Counted from the stretch's first letter, positions 25,040 to 34,262 are shown. The stretch is 64,000 nucleotides of DNA from Hymenobacter norwichensis DSM 15439 (GCF_000420705.1 NZ_ATVL01000007.1:744001-808000), one strand, 5' to 3'. Notes: generated by a model from the letters alone, not told the origin. A program made the numbers and translations.

Positions 25040-26398
25040 TTACCGCACCGGCTTGGGCAGTGCTGGCAAGCTTTCGTGCCCCTCGGCATCCACGGAAACT
25101 ACCCCAAAAATGAAGTTGTCCTTGCTGTGGGGCAGGTCGGCTTTGGTGTCGGCTACGAAGAATTTCTGCTGCCACTCTGGGGCGCTGGTTTCGCGCATCA
25201 GTACGTAGTAGCCCGTGGGTTTTTCGCCGGCTTTAGGGGCTTCCCATTGCAGCTCGGTGCGGTTGGTGAGCTTGGCAGTGAGCACTCCTACATTCTCGGG
25301 AGCGGCGGGGGCTAAGGCTAGGTTCGCCAGCGTGGCTAGGTTTACGCCGGTGTTTTTGCGCAGGTAGGCGAAGTCCATAAACTTGGCGTAGTCGCCATAT
25401 TCCTCGCCGTTTTCGGTGCGCAAATCCTGGTGTTGGTGGCGGAAGTCCTCGTTCATTTCAGAGAAACGCACCGCCGCAAAGCCCTGCTGATTGAAGGGCG
25501 TATGGTCGCCGCCGCGCAGGAACCGGTCGGGGCGGTACTCCAGCACTACTTCGTGGCCAGCTACGTGGCTTTTGGTAACCATGCGGGCGTAACGGGCCAG
25601 CTGCCGGCTCGGCGAGTCGTTTTCCGAGGATAGGGTACGCCGTACTTTGGCTTCCTCGGGCGTTTCGGTGGCGGGCACGCCTTCACTGAACACGCGCAGC
25701 TGGGTGGTGTTCTTGAGCTCGGGGTCGTGGCCAGTGGAGTTGCCCATGATGTCGTTGTTGAGCATGGCCACTAGGTTCCAGTTCTCCGCTTTGGCCCGCT
25801 TGGCGAGGTGCGTGGAGCCATACAGGCCCTGCTCTTCGCCCTGCACCGCCACAAAAATGATGGTAGCCGGAAACTGCTGCTTGCTCATTACCCGCGCCAG
25901 CTCCATCACTGCCACCGTGCCCGAGCCGTCGTCGTTGGCGCCCGGCGCGTCAGCGGTGGCATTCATCACATCCGAAACGCGCGAGTCGATGTGGCCACTC
26001 ACAAGGAAGATGCGCTTGTCGGTAGGGTCGGTGCCGGGCAATGTGGCCATGACGTTGGCCATGAGCACCGGCCGGTTGATGCGGCGACCATCGGGCTTGA
26101 TGGTGAAGGTGTCCTGCTCGACTTTCAGCCGGCCGCCGCTGGCTTTGCTGTACTTGCGAAACTCGTCTTCCACCCAGTTGCGCGACGCCCCAATACCGCG
26201 CTTCTTGCTTTTCGTGTCGGATAAAGTGTGGCGCGTGCCGAAGCTCACAAGCTTGTCCACGTCGTCGCGTAGGTTTTTCTCCGACAGGTCCTCCACCATT
26301 TTCGTGATGATGGGGTCGGGCGTAGTGGTGGGTTTGGTTTGGGCAAAAGTGGAGACGGCAAAACCCAGGGCCAGCAAGAACAGAGTAGAACGAAGCAT
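25040..26398 (-). CDS. M28 family zinc peptidase (secreted aminopeptidase-like)
   Basis: A 452-residue exported peptidase. The signal peptide is MLRSTLFLLALGFAVSTFAQ. The M28 co-catalytic zinc ligands can be followed: His in VSGHIDSR, bridging Asp in APGANDDGSG, Glu pair in QGEEQGLYGS, Asp in MLNNDIMGNS and His in GGDHTPFNQQGF. A short fibronectin-like domain (LAPAAPENVGVLTAKLTNR onward) closes the protein. It likely removes N-terminal residues from peptides in the periplasm or outside. It is upstream of susC on the same strand but separated by a terminator. Confidence 0.92.
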   Translation of the reverse strand: MLRSTLFLLALGFAVSTFAQTKPTTTPDPIITKMVEDLSEKNLRDDVDKLVSFGTRHTLSDTKSKKRGIGASRNWVEDEFRKYSKASGGRLKVEQDTFTIKPDGRRINRPVLMANVMATLPGTDPTDKRIFLVSGHIDSRVSDVMNATADAPGANDDGSGTVAVMELARVMSKQQFPATIIFVAVQGEEQGLYGSTHLAKRAKAENWNLVAMLNNDIMGNSTGHDPELKNTTQLRVFSEGVPATETPEEAKVRRTLSSENDSPSRQLARYARMVTKSHVAGHEVVLEYRPDRFLRGGDHTPFNQQGFAAVRFSEMNEDFRHQHQDLRTENGEEYGDYAKFMDFAYLRKNTGVNLATLANLALAPAAPENVGVLTAKLTNRTELQWEAPKAGEKPTGYYVLMRETSAPEWQQKFFVADTKADLPHSKDNFIFGVVSVDAEGHESLPALPKPVR

Positions 26399-26651
26399 TC
26401 AGCGAATGAATTAAGAGAAGCTAAGGGCAGAGACCCACGAAGACAGGCAAACGTTGCGGCTGCACTGCAATGTAAAGCCAATGAGAATTTCTAGCACTTT
26501 TAATAAAGCACTTCCCCTGTTTTTGCCATAATTTCAATAATGCTACGCTTAGCGCTATTGCAGAAACGCGACACTTCAAGTTTCGGTGTTGAACTACCAG
26601 AACTGCGCTAGTCGAATACTATTAGCAACGCTAAGGCGTGAAGTGCTCTGG

Positions 26652-27908
26652 TTATAGCAGCGTCACAAGCACGCTGGCTGCGTTGCCGCCAAAGCCAGCC
26701 GCATTTATCAGAATACGCCGAATGGGACGGGAGGTGGCTTTTGCCAAATCCGTAACAAAAGGGGCAGCAGGCCACTGCTGGGTTTCGAGTACGTGCAGGG
26801 CAAAATCCAGGCTGAGTGCTGCCGAGGCCCCGAGAGTATGGCCCAGCAGCCACTTGTTGGATAGAAACGCTGGTAATTCCTCCCCGAAAACCGCCCGTAG
26901 TGCTGCCCGCTCGGAGGCGTCGCCGGCCGGGGTGCCGGGACTGTGCAATACTACCGCATCCACATTGGCTGGTTGGCAACCGGCTTGGTGCAGTGCCTGG
27001 CGAATAGCCTGCTGAAAATGCTGCCCGTCGGGTGAAAGGCCGGTTTTGCTGGCAATGGCTTCAAAGCCGAAGCCCACACCTTCCAGCACGAATACAGGCT
27101 CGTCTGTGCGTTGCCCAGTTGCTAGAGAGGCAGCCGTAACTTTCTCCAACGCAAATAGGGCCGCGCCCTCACCGAGCACAAACGTAGAAGGCCGGCCAGC
27201 ACCGGGTCGGCAAGGCCAGTCGGCCGCGGGAAAGGTGGAATAAATGCCCAGCGCATGCATCTGGGCCAAGGTGAAATCGGTGAGCGGGGCCTCGGTGCCG
27301 CCAGCCAGAAAGCGGGTGGCCATACCGGCCCGGAGCCACGCCATGGCGTTGCCCAGGGCCTGAAACGCGCTGCTACACGTGCTAGAATGGCTGAGGGCCG
27401 CGCCGCCGTGGCTGCCCGCATCAAATGCCACCCAGCTTGCCACATTGCCCAGGGTGGTAAGGGGCGAAGAGGCAGCAGCCACCGCCCCATCAGCCAGAAA
27501 ATCGGCGTGAAACTGCTCCAGTCGGCCCGTAGCTCCGCGGCTGGATCCTATGCTGACGGTTATTGGTTGTTGGTTTTCGGTTGCTGGTTTTTCGATGTTG
27601 GGAGTGAGGGGTGTGTGCGGAAGAGTGGCCTCCGGGTTCCAGCCCGCTTCGGCGGTGGCTTGTCGGGCTGCCAGCAGCGCCAGCAATACCGTGCGGTCGA
27701 GTTGGCGGTAGGCGGGGTAGCGGCGTTGTAAAGCTGCTACGGCCGCTTCGGCGGTAGCGGGCAGCCGGGCCACCGGGAGGTTATGGGAGCCGACTGCTTG
27801 GGTTTGGAAAGGCGCGTAGCTGACAGGAGCGTAAGTGGCTGCATCGGTACCCAAGGCACTCACCCGGCCCCGACCCCGAATCACAATCAAATCGGGCGAA
27901 TCAGACAT
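26652..27908 (-). CDS. beta-ketoacyl synthase-like protein coupled to bioA
   Basis: A 418-residue condensing enzyme of the KAS I/II type. The Cys-His-His triad is intact: Cys178 in SSTCSSAFQAL, His322 in VVLHSPGTPAGDASE and His357 in LLGHTLGASAALS. Its first codons overlap the bioA stop by 8 bases, so it is translated with bioA. In a biotin locus with no bioC or bioH in view, it may help make the pimeloyl chain; alternatively it modifies another acyl chain. A non-conserved insert around residues 101-117 (TPNIEKPATENQQPITV) derives from an AAAACCAGCAAC-type simple repeat. KAS family is firm, role is inference. Confidence 0.85.
   Translation of the reverse strand: MSDSPDLIVIRGRGRVSALGTDAATYAPVSYAPFQTQAVGSHNLPVARLPATAEAAVAALQRRYPAYRQLDRTVLLALLAARQATAEAGWNPEATLPHTPLTPNIEKPATENQQPITVSIGSSRGATGRLEQFHADFLADGAVAAASSPLTTLGNVASWVAFDAGSHGGAALSHSSTCSSAFQALGNAMAWLRAGMATRFLAGGTEAPLTDFTLAQMHALGIYSTFPAADWPCRPGAGRPSTFVLGEGAALFALEKVTAASLATGQRTDEPVFVLEGVGFGFEAIASKTGLSPDGQHFQQAIRQALHQAGCQPANVDAVVLHSPGTPAGDASERAALRAVFGEELPAFLSNKWLLGHTLGASAALSLDFALHVLETQQWPAAPFVTDLAKATSRPIRRILINAAGFGGNAASVLVTLL
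27559..27600 (-). repeat. AAAACCAGCAACC-type simple repeat inside the ketosynthase gene
   Basis: On the coding strand a run of A4CC/CAACA units (AAAAACCAGCAACCGAAAAC, then CAACAACC) encodes the PATENQQP insert. The same style of sequence occurs upstream of bioB at 35395-35436. It is compatible with an intergenic heptad repeat having entered a reading frame without breaking it. Confidence 0.5.
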
Positions 27909-29247
27909 GAGAAGACGTAGCGGTGAGGGAAAGCACTAGCTGGCGCATCTGGCGCAGCACGTTGTAGAGCAGGTCAAGCTCCGCGTTGGTGGTGCAGTAG
28001 GGCGGTAGCAGATACACCACGTTGCCGAGCGGGCGCAGCACCACTTGGTTGTCGAGGGCCAGCTGGTACAGCGCGTCGCGGAGGCCACTGAAGTAGCTGG
28101 TGCCTTCGCCGGGGTCATATTCCACAGCTAGCATAGTGCCTAATTGCCGCACCTGCCGGACACCTGGCTGGCTTTCTATTTCCTGCCGGAATGCGGCGTG
28201 GGCGGCGGCAATGCGGGTGCGCTGCATAGTGCATTCGTCGGCGCGGGTAAGTTCCAGGCTGGCCAGGGCGGCGGCGCAGGCAATGGGATTGGCAGTATAG
28301 GAGTGCCCGTGAAACAGAGTTTTCAGCCGGTCTTCGCTCAGAAACGCCTCGTAAATAGTGGTTGTGCAGGTGGTCAGACCCATGGCCATCGTGCCGCCGG
28401 TCAGGCCCTTTGAGAAGCACATCATGTCGGGCAACTCGGCAAGCAGTTCGCTGGCAAATAGCGGACCGGTGCGCCCGAAACCAGTCATTACCTCATCGGC
28501 AATGCATAGCACGCCGTGCTGGTGGCAGCGGCGCATCAGCTCACTCAGTATTTCAGGCGAATACGTAATCATGCCCGCCGTGCCCAGCAGCAGCGGCTCG
28601 AAAATAAAGCCGGCCACGTCGGGGCGGGCTACTACCGCATCAAGCTGCGCCAATACCTCCGCCTCCCGGCCCGGCACCGGCACATCAATAAACTCCACGT
28701 CAAATAAATACGGTCCAAACGGCGCCGTAAACGCCCCGCGCCCACTCACCGACATAGCCCCGAACGTGTCACCGTGGTAGGAGTCGCGGAAGCAGAGGAA
28801 GGTGCGGCGTTCCGGCTGGCCCTGGTTGTGAAAGTACTGCATCACCATCTTCAGGGCCACCTCTACTGCCGTCGAGCCGTTGTCGGAGTAGAAGACGCGG
28901 GCCTGGTTGCTGGGCAAGATTTCCAGCAACTGTTCGGCCAGTTCTACGGCCGTAGGGTGCGTGAAACCGGCAAACAGTACGTGTTCCAACGTGTACAATT
29001 GCTCGCTCACGCGGGCCGCAATGTGCGGGTGAGCGTGCCCGTGCAAATTCACCCACCACGACGCAATACCGTCGAGGTACCGGGTGCCATCCTCGGCAAT
29101 CAGCCAACTGCCTTCCCCGCGCACAATGGGGATGGGCAGCGGCGCAGTCTGCATCTGGGTGTAAGGGTGCCACAGCACGGCGTGGTCGCGCTGGGCAAGG
29201 GAATTGGTGGACGGGGAAAGCGAGGTTGATTTCACTGATTTCGACAA
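27901..29247 (-). CDS. bioA: adenosylmethionine-8-amino-7-oxononanoate aminotransferase
   Basis: PLP aminotransferase converting KAPA to DAPA with S-adenosylmethionine as amino donor, third step of biotin ring assembly. The 448-residue protein has the BioA-specific WHPYTQM near the N-terminus, DGIASWWVNLHGHAHP, the substrate/cofactor segment DNGSTAVEVALKM, IADEVMTGFGRTG and the PLP lysine in CFSKGLTGGTMAMG. It overlaps the downstream ketosynthase start by 8 bases. Upstream on the same strand lie bioD, bioF and bioB with unrelated genes inserted between them, so the biotin genes are collinear but probably not one transcript. Confidence 0.96.
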   Translation of the reverse strand: MSKSVKSTSLSPSTNSLAQRDHAVLWHPYTQMQTAPLPIPIVRGEGSWLIAEDGTRYLDGIASWWVNLHGHAHPHIAARVSEQLYTLEHVLFAGFTHPTAVELAEQLLEILPSNQARVFYSDNGSTAVEVALKMVMQYFHNQGQPERRTFLCFRDSYHGDTFGAMSVSGRGAFTAPFGPYLFDVEFIDVPVPGREAEVLAQLDAVVARPDVAGFIFEPLLLGTAGMITYSPEILSELMRRCHQHGVLCIADEVMTGFGRTGPLFASELLAELPDMMCFSKGLTGGTMAMGLTTCTTTIYEAFLSEDRLKTLFHGHSYTANPIACAAALASLELTRADECTMQRTRIAAAHAAFRQEIESQPGVRQVRQLGTMLAVEYDPGEGTSYFSGLRDALYQLALDNQVVLRPLGNVVYLLPPYCTTNAELDLLYNVLRQMRQLVLSLTATSSHV

Positions 29248-29370
29248 GGAGGAAGAAGGGCAATACGCCCCAGCAGCGGCCGCAAAGCTAAACCAGGATG
29301 CAACAAGGTCGCCGCCGGAAGGTTGGCCGCGGTGCGTCGCCCTGTCTTAAAGCCAAGCTGTGTGCCGCCG

Positions 29371-31158
29371 TTACTCCTTGATAAATCGTTGCGAAACAAG
29401 GCCACTAGGCGCTTGAAAACGAATAAAATAGGTGCCGGTCGGTAGCTCAGCAACCGTAATCAGCTGGTCGGAGGCCAGTATGCCCTTGCGTAGCAGTAGC
29501 CCTTGGCTGTCCAGCACCTCGTAGGGTAGCGGCTGAGCAGCGCCATTCACAGTTAGCTGTTCCCGTGCGGGGTTGGGATAGAGCTGCAAGGCTAGCTCGG
29601 GAGCACTGTGTAGCACCAGGGTTGGGTTGCCATCGAGGGTATAAATGGGCCGGTACTTAGTGGTTTCATCCGCAGCGTATTCCACCACCCGAAGGTGATA
29701 CTTGTGGCCTGGCGCTGGTCGGGGTATGCGCACGGAGTCGTCGGCTTCGTTGGCTACTACGTAGGTGCCCCGGCCCAGCGCAGGCCCACGGCCGAAAGCA
29801 GCGGTTTGGTAGTGGGTGCCATCCAGCGGAAAGGCATCTACGGGGGCATCGGCCTGCATGAGTACCAAGCGGCGGGTGCCGGTGCCGCGGGTCCAGTGCA
29901 GCACCACGCCCAAGGAGTCTTCGGTGGCACTGAGGGCCGTGGCGTTTTCGGCGGGCGCCAACAGATTATGCGTCGGCCAGGCCGCAGCAGTGGGCATAGC
30001 TCGCCAGCCCAATTGGTCTAGCTCTTGCCAAAATGCTTCGGTATTGGGGCAGCTATTGAGCAGAATGGCCCAGGTGTAGGTGCCTGCCGTGCGAACCAAG
30101 TAGGTGGCCGTGCCATCCAGCAAACCACTGTGCCAACGGTTGCCTGCTTGGTTTACCTGCCAGCCTTTGGCGTAGCCGGGGGCCACGTTCGAGGGCGCTA
30201 CCATTGCTGCCAGCGTAGCGGGGGCCAATAGGCCGGGGTGGGTGGCGTTGCCTTCCGCCGCGAGTTGCAGCCGTACCAGGTCACGGGCCGAGCACACCCA
30301 GCCGCCGTGGGCACTCATGGCTTCCAGGTGGAAGCCGCCGTAAGCCGCCGGTACCTGCCGCCCCGATCCATTGCAGGCCGGCATTTGGTAGCTGCTCTGG
30401 TATTCCACTTCGCGCTCCAAGCGCCCGGCGGGCAGGTCGTGGCCCAAATGGGCTTCGAGGGCGCCGGCTGGCACGAACAGGTTGGCACGTACCCACGCTT
30501 CGTAGCTTTGCCCCGTTACTTTTTCCACGATTTTGCCCAGCGCCAAGTAGCCCATGTTGGAGTATGCAAAGCGGCTGCCGGGTGCGTAATTCAGGTTTTT
30601 GGTGAGCAGAAACCGAAGTAGCGTGGAGTCGGCTACGGGGGTGGGCGCACCTTGGGTTTGAGCCGCGTAAACGGGAAAATCTATTGGGTCGCAGCTGTTG
30701 TAGCCGTCGCACCCAATTTGCCGGTCCCAGCCGGCAGTATGCTCCAGCAGTTGCTGCACCGTAATGTCGTGGATACGCTTATCGGTGATGGCCCCGGTAT
30801 AGTATGGACTCCGCAGATACCCTGTCGGCCCGAAAGCTTTGCCGACCAAGTCGAGACGGCCCTGCTCCACCAGCTTCAGCACCGCTAGGGCCGTAATAGG
30901 CTTCGAGAGGCTGGCCACCCTTAGTAGGTGGTAGGGTTGTAGTGGCACGGTGCGAGCCACATCGGCGTACCCAAAGGCGCGGGCGTACACCAGCCGGCCC
31001 TGCGTCCCGAAGGCCACGGAAGCACCCAAGATATTCCAGCGCTGCATGAAGCGCTGCGTGGCTACCTCAAATGAGGTGAATTCGGGAACTGGAACGCCTT
31101 GCTGCGCTATAGCTTGTAAGGATAGGAGCAGGTATAGGAAAGTATAAAATCTCTTCAA
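29371..31158 (-). CDS. secreted serine hydrolase (class C beta-lactamase fold) with T9SS sorting domain
   Basis: A 595-residue exported enzyme. Signal peptide YTFLYLLLSLQAIAQ; catalytic Ser-x-x-Lys in RVASLSKPITALAV near residue 88; Tyr-x-Asn in RFAYSNMGYLALGK; the HSG-type third motif appears as WHSGLLDG. A C-terminal ~85-residue domain (LYPNPAREQLTVNG ... YFIRFQAPSGLVSQRF) is a Por sorting tail. Such proteins are D-aminopeptidases/esterases rather than resistance enzymes in most cases. It sits between bioD and bioA without an obvious link to biotin. Confidence 0.9.
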   Translation of the reverse strand: MKRFYTFLYLLLSLQAIAQQGVPVPEFTSFEVATQRFMQRWNILGASVAFGTQGRLVYARAFGYADVARTVPLQPYHLLRVASLSKPITALAVLKLVEQGRLDLVGKAFGPTGYLRSPYYTGAITDKRIHDITVQQLLEHTAGWDRQIGCDGYNSCDPIDFPVYAAQTQGAPTPVADSTLLRFLLTKNLNYAPGSRFAYSNMGYLALGKIVEKVTGQSYEAWVRANLFVPAGALEAHLGHDLPAGRLEREVEYQSSYQMPACNGSGRQVPAAYGGFHLEAMSAHGGWVCSARDLVRLQLAAEGNATHPGLLAPATLAAMVAPSNVAPGYAKGWQVNQAGNRWHSGLLDGTATYLVRTAGTYTWAILLNSCPNTEAFWQELDQLGWRAMPTAAAWPTHNLLAPAENATALSATEDSLGVVLHWTRGTGTRRLVLMQADAPVDAFPLDGTHYQTAAFGRGPALGRGTYVVANEADDSVRIPRPAPGHKYHLRVVEYAADETTKYRPIYTLDGNPTLVLHSAPELALQLYPNPAREQLTVNGAAQPLPYEVLDSQGLLLRKGILASDQLITVAELPTGTYFIRFQAPSGLVSQRFIKE

Positions 31159-31388
31159 ACAAATAGCCGATAAAAACGCCGTTAATAGCCTGAATTGAAG
31201 CTGATTTCAATTCGGATTGCTAGCGCAATTTTATTAGCTTATTTGAAGTTTCTAGTTCAATATAAGTTCAATAAATATGAATTTTAACTGTTGCTTGGAT
31301 GCTGGATTCAGTATAGGGCCTGTCAGTAAAGTGTAGCTGGGTTAAGTACAAACAGAGCAAGCTATGCACGGGCTGCCTGAACTAGTTT

Positions 31389-32009
31389 CTACAACCCGAA
31401 CCACGACCGAAACTCGGCCGCATAGCGGCTCACCATAGCCGGTGTGACTTCCGTTTCGGGCAAGATGCGAGGCATAAGCGGCACGCCGGTGTGTTCGGCA
31501 ATGAAGTCCTCAGTGGCGGGCGTGGGCTCCCCGTTGAACACCAAGCCGCGCACCCGCAGCCCGCGCGCCTGCAAAGCTTCCAGCGTAAGCAAGGTGTGAT
31601 TGATACTGCCAAGGTAGTTGCGTGACACCACTATTACATCAAGCGCGAATTGCTGGGCAAGGTCGGCCAGCAGGAAGCCAGGTGCCAGCGGCACCAGCAG
31701 CCCGCCCGCGCCCTCCACCAGCAGGTGGTTGGTGGTTTCAGGTAGTTGAAAATCGGCAGGTTGCAGGGTGATACCCTCCACGGCAGCGGCGGCGTGGGGC
31801 GAGGCTGGCAATTGCAGTCGGTGCCGCTCGGGCCAGAATCGGCTTACCGGGTTCTGCACGAGGCTGCGTACCGTGGCCGCGTCGGTGGTAGGCTCTAGGC
31901 CCGCCTGCACGGGTTTCCAATAATCGGCTTGTAAGGCTTCGGTGAGGATGGCCGAAACCAGCGTTTTGCCAACGTCGGTGCCAATGCCGGTAATGAAAAG
32001 TCGTTCCAA
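31389..32009 (-). CDS. bioD: dethiobiotin synthetase
   Basis: ATP-dependent ring closure of DAPA with CO2 to dethiobiotin. The 206-residue protein opens with the P-loop FITGIGTDVGKTLVSAIL and has the DAPA/Mg segment KPVQAGLEPTTD and LLVEGAGGLLVPLAPGFL, all diagnostic. Length is normal. It lies between the broken Imm51-type gene and the serine hydrolase on the same strand as the other bio genes. Confidence 0.95.
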   Translation of the reverse strand: MERLFITGIGTDVGKTLVSAILTEALQADYWKPVQAGLEPTTDAATVRSLVQNPVSRFWPERHRLQLPASPHAAAAVEGITLQPADFQLPETTNHLLVEGAGGLLVPLAPGFLLADLAQQFALDVIVVSRNYLGSINHTLLTLEALQARGLRVRGLVFNGEPTPATEDFIAEHTGVPLMPRILPETEVTPAMVSRYAAEFRSWFGL

Positions 32010-32045
32010 GGGAGTAGTTTCTTAAGTGTAGAAGCAGTGTTGAGC

Positions 32046-32395
32046 CTAATCGAGTTCTGCTCGAGAAAATAGGTCGCGTATCAGCGTTTCGTTCTCGACG
32101 GCCGTTTTGAAAGCAACAGCAAATTGCTTTAGCGCTTCTTTGTCTGATGAGTAGGCGCAGTACATGCTTCCTTCTGGGTCAAACTTCACGGTGCCCACTA
32201 GCTGAGGATGTTTCTCTGCTAAAATACTCTGGCTAAGGAAGCCCAGTCATAGCCGCTGCCTTCGAAGCCCTCTTCGGCTCGTGCTTCAAAGATTTCGTTT
32301 CTATAGCTTCCAACTTCCAAACATACAGAAGCGCTGTTGTCGCATTCCGACCAGAAGAACGGGCTAATCGTTTTCTTGAATCCTTCGCTATTCAT
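32046..32395 (-). pseudogene. Imm51-type immunity protein gene with a -1 frameshift
   Basis: Reading from ATG 32395 gives an N-terminal half (MNSEGFKKTISPFFWSECDN ... FEGSGYDWASLARVF) that stops at TAG 32219-32221; the other frame resumes immediately with SILAEKHPQLVGTVKFDPEG and ends DLFSRAELD. Joined, this is about 116 residues and fits what I know of the Imm51 immunity family (YDWASLA, FDPEGSMYCAYSSDKEAL). Total length is 350 bases, one short of a codon multiple; adding one T to the run TTTT (32221-32224) would restore RVFLAEK. Either a real inactivating deletion or a homopolymer sequencing error. No toxin gene is adjacent. Confidence 0.78.
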
Positions 32396-32441
32396 ACTGT
32401 GGTTTCCTTATGGTGGGATGAAGTAGTACGCAAAACTTTCT

Positions 32442-33587
32442 TCAACTGGTAATTGCCTGCCCTAACACCGCCGCTAGCCCGTCAATTTCCGCCACTGTGT
32501 TGTAGCTATGCACGATAAGCCGTAGCCGCTCGGTGCCCACCGGCACCGTCGGCGACACGATGGGGCGTACGTCGAAGCCGGCTTGCTGGGCGGCACCGGC
32601 TACGCGCCGGGCGGTTTCGGGGCCGGGTTGCTGCGGGAAGAATACCGGGTGGATGATGTGGCTTTCCGGCGGCACGTGCAAACCGGGCACAGCATTGAGC
32701 GTAGCCTTGAGGTAGTCGGAAAGGGCGAAGAGTCGTTGGCGTTCTGCGGATAGCTGCGGCAGTACCTGATAGGCGGCTGTAAGGCTTGCTACGGTAAGTG
32801 GAGGAAGGGCCGTAGTATAGATGAACGGGCGGCTAAAGTTCAGTAGATAGTCGCGCAACACGGCGGGACCAACAACGGCGGCCCCTTGGCTGCCTAGCGC
32901 CTTCCCAAACGTAAGGATGCAGGCAAATACCTCGGCTTCCAGTTCTAGAGCCGCTACTAATCCTTCGCCTGCTGGTCCGTAAACGCCATTGCTGTGCGCT
33001 TCGTCCACCACTAGGTACAAGCCCCGCGCCCGACACAACGCCGCCAGTTCCAGCAGCGGCGCCATGTCGCCATCCATCGAATAGAGCGACTCCACAGCCA
33101 CAAACACGGCGCCAGTAGCACGGGTGAGCCGCCGCTCCAGATCGGCGAGGTCGTTGTGGCGGAAGCTCCAAGCGGTGGCAAAGCTGCTGCGGATACCGTC
33201 CTTGACGGAGGCATGGGAGGCTTCGTCGTAGAGAATGGTGTCGCCGCGGCGGGGCACAGCCGAGAAGAAGCCCATATTGGCCGCGTAGCCAGAGTTGAAC
33301 AGCAACGCGGCCTCGGCCCGGTGAAACTGCGCCAAGTGTGTTTCCAACGTTTCGGCTGCCGCCGAGTTGCCGGTGAGCAGCCGGGAGCCGGTGCTACCCG
33401 CAGCTTCTGCCATAGCCTGTTGCAAAGCAGCCTGTACTGCTGGGTGACGGCTCAGCCCGAGGTAGTCGTTGGAGCTGAAATCCACCAGTCCGGCCGCTGG
33501 CTGCGTGAGGCGGCGGCGCGTGCCGGCTACTTCACGCTGGGTGAGTTGCTGGGCAAGGCGCTGGTGGAGGGGAGAGAGAGTTGACAC
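32442..33587 (-). CDS. bioF: 8-amino-7-oxononanoate synthase
   Basis: PLP alpha-oxoamine synthase condensing L-alanine with pimeloyl-ACP or -CoA, first committed step of biotin ring formation. The 381-residue protein has FSSNDYLGLSRHP, GSTGSRLLTGN, the His in DEASHASVKDG, VVDEAHSNGVYG and the PLP-lysine segment TFGKALGSQGAAV. Start is GTG at 33587, overlapping the TAG of the upstream secreted-protein gene by one base (TAGTG), so the two are coupled. Related KBL/SPT enzymes share the fold; the biotin context favours BioF. Confidence 0.93.
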   Translation of the reverse strand: MSTLSPLHQRLAQQLTQREVAGTRRRLTQPAAGLVDFSSNDYLGLSRHPAVQAALQQAMAEAAGSTGSRLLTGNSAAAETLETHLAQFHRAEAALLFNSGYAANMGFFSAVPRRGDTILYDEASHASVKDGIRSSFATAWSFRHNDLADLERRLTRATGAVFVAVESLYSMDGDMAPLLELAALCRARGLYLVVDEAHSNGVYGPAGEGLVAALELEAEVFACILTFGKALGSQGAAVVGPAVLRDYLLNFSRPFIYTTALPPLTVASLTAAYQVLPQLSAERQRLFALSDYLKATLNAVPGLHVPPESHIIHPVFFPQQPGPETARRVAGAAQQAGFDVRPIVSPTVPVGTERLRLIVHSYNTVAEIDGLAAVLGQAITS

Positions 33588-34210
33588 TACTTCTTTTTCT
33601 TTTCGGTAGGCAACGGGAACTGCCGAGGTAATCCTAGCGAGTCGGGCTGCCAGCCTAATGAGGTTCTGGCCTCCTGACGAACGGACGTTTCAATTACTTG
33701 CTCATTGAGCATACCTAAGCTGGCAATATGAAGCGCAACGTCAGGCAAAGCATCCTCATAGAGAATGTACGTGCGCTTGCCTAACCAATAGAAGGCGCCT
33801 TCCACATTGCCAGGTTTCGGTGGACCGTACCGGCGAGTAAGTGCTTGTAGAATAACGCGGGTCTTCTGTTCCTTTTTCAATTGGTAAGTCACTCCGATAA
33901 ATCGGCCACCACGAAACCAGAACTGGGGGCGTATTTTCTCGTGAGCAAACGTTGCCGTGTCGGCTTGGGATATAAGTCCATACACACGGGTTATCTTCCA
34001 GCGTTTGCCAATGCCGGAGACCTGTGGTTGTAAGCTCGGAACGGTTCCTTCTGAGGTTCCAAACGGAACACCATGTACTGCATATGTGGAGTAAAGCTGC
34101 TGTAGTGCAGGCATAGAACCGCTGGTAGTTTGTGCTTGACCGAAAAGTGGCAGCATTCCTACTAATGGTACCCAAGCAAGTGCTTTAATCTTAGGGGAAT
34201 ACATTTCCAT
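33587..34210 (-). CDS. secreted protein of unknown function, coupled to bioF
   Basis: I do not recognise a family. The 207-residue protein has a signal peptide (ALAWVPLVGMLPLFGQAQ), a mixed alpha/beta middle with a strand-turn pattern (RPQFWFRGGRFIGVTYQL, RRYGPPKPGNVEGAFYWLG) and a basic C-terminus PTEKKKK. Its stop codon shares one base with the bioF GTG start. A terminator separates it from bioB upstream. Link to biotin is positional only; it may simply be a passenger. Confidence 0.68.
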   Translation of the reverse strand: MEMYSPKIKALAWVPLVGMLPLFGQAQTTSGSMPALQQLYSTYAVHGVPFGTSEGTVPSLQPQVSGIGKRWKITRVYGLISQADTATFAHEKIRPQFWFRGGRFIGVTYQLKKEQKTRVILQALTRRYGPPKPGNVEGAFYWLGKRTYILYEDALPDVALHIASLGMLNEQVIETSVRQEARTSLGWQPDSLGLPRQFPLPTEKKKK

Positions 34211-34225
34211 GCAGAAATAGAAAAA

Positions 34226-34262
34226 TGCTCCTTCGGTTCAGAAATGTCTAACCGAAGGAGCA
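34226..34262 (-). terminator. intrinsic terminator of bioB
   Basis: Perfect 13-bp stem TGCTCCTTCGGTT / AACCGAAGGAGCA with an 11-base loop, followed on the minus strand by TTTTT. It starts 26 bases after the bioB stop and separates bioB from the next gene. Confidence 0.93.
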
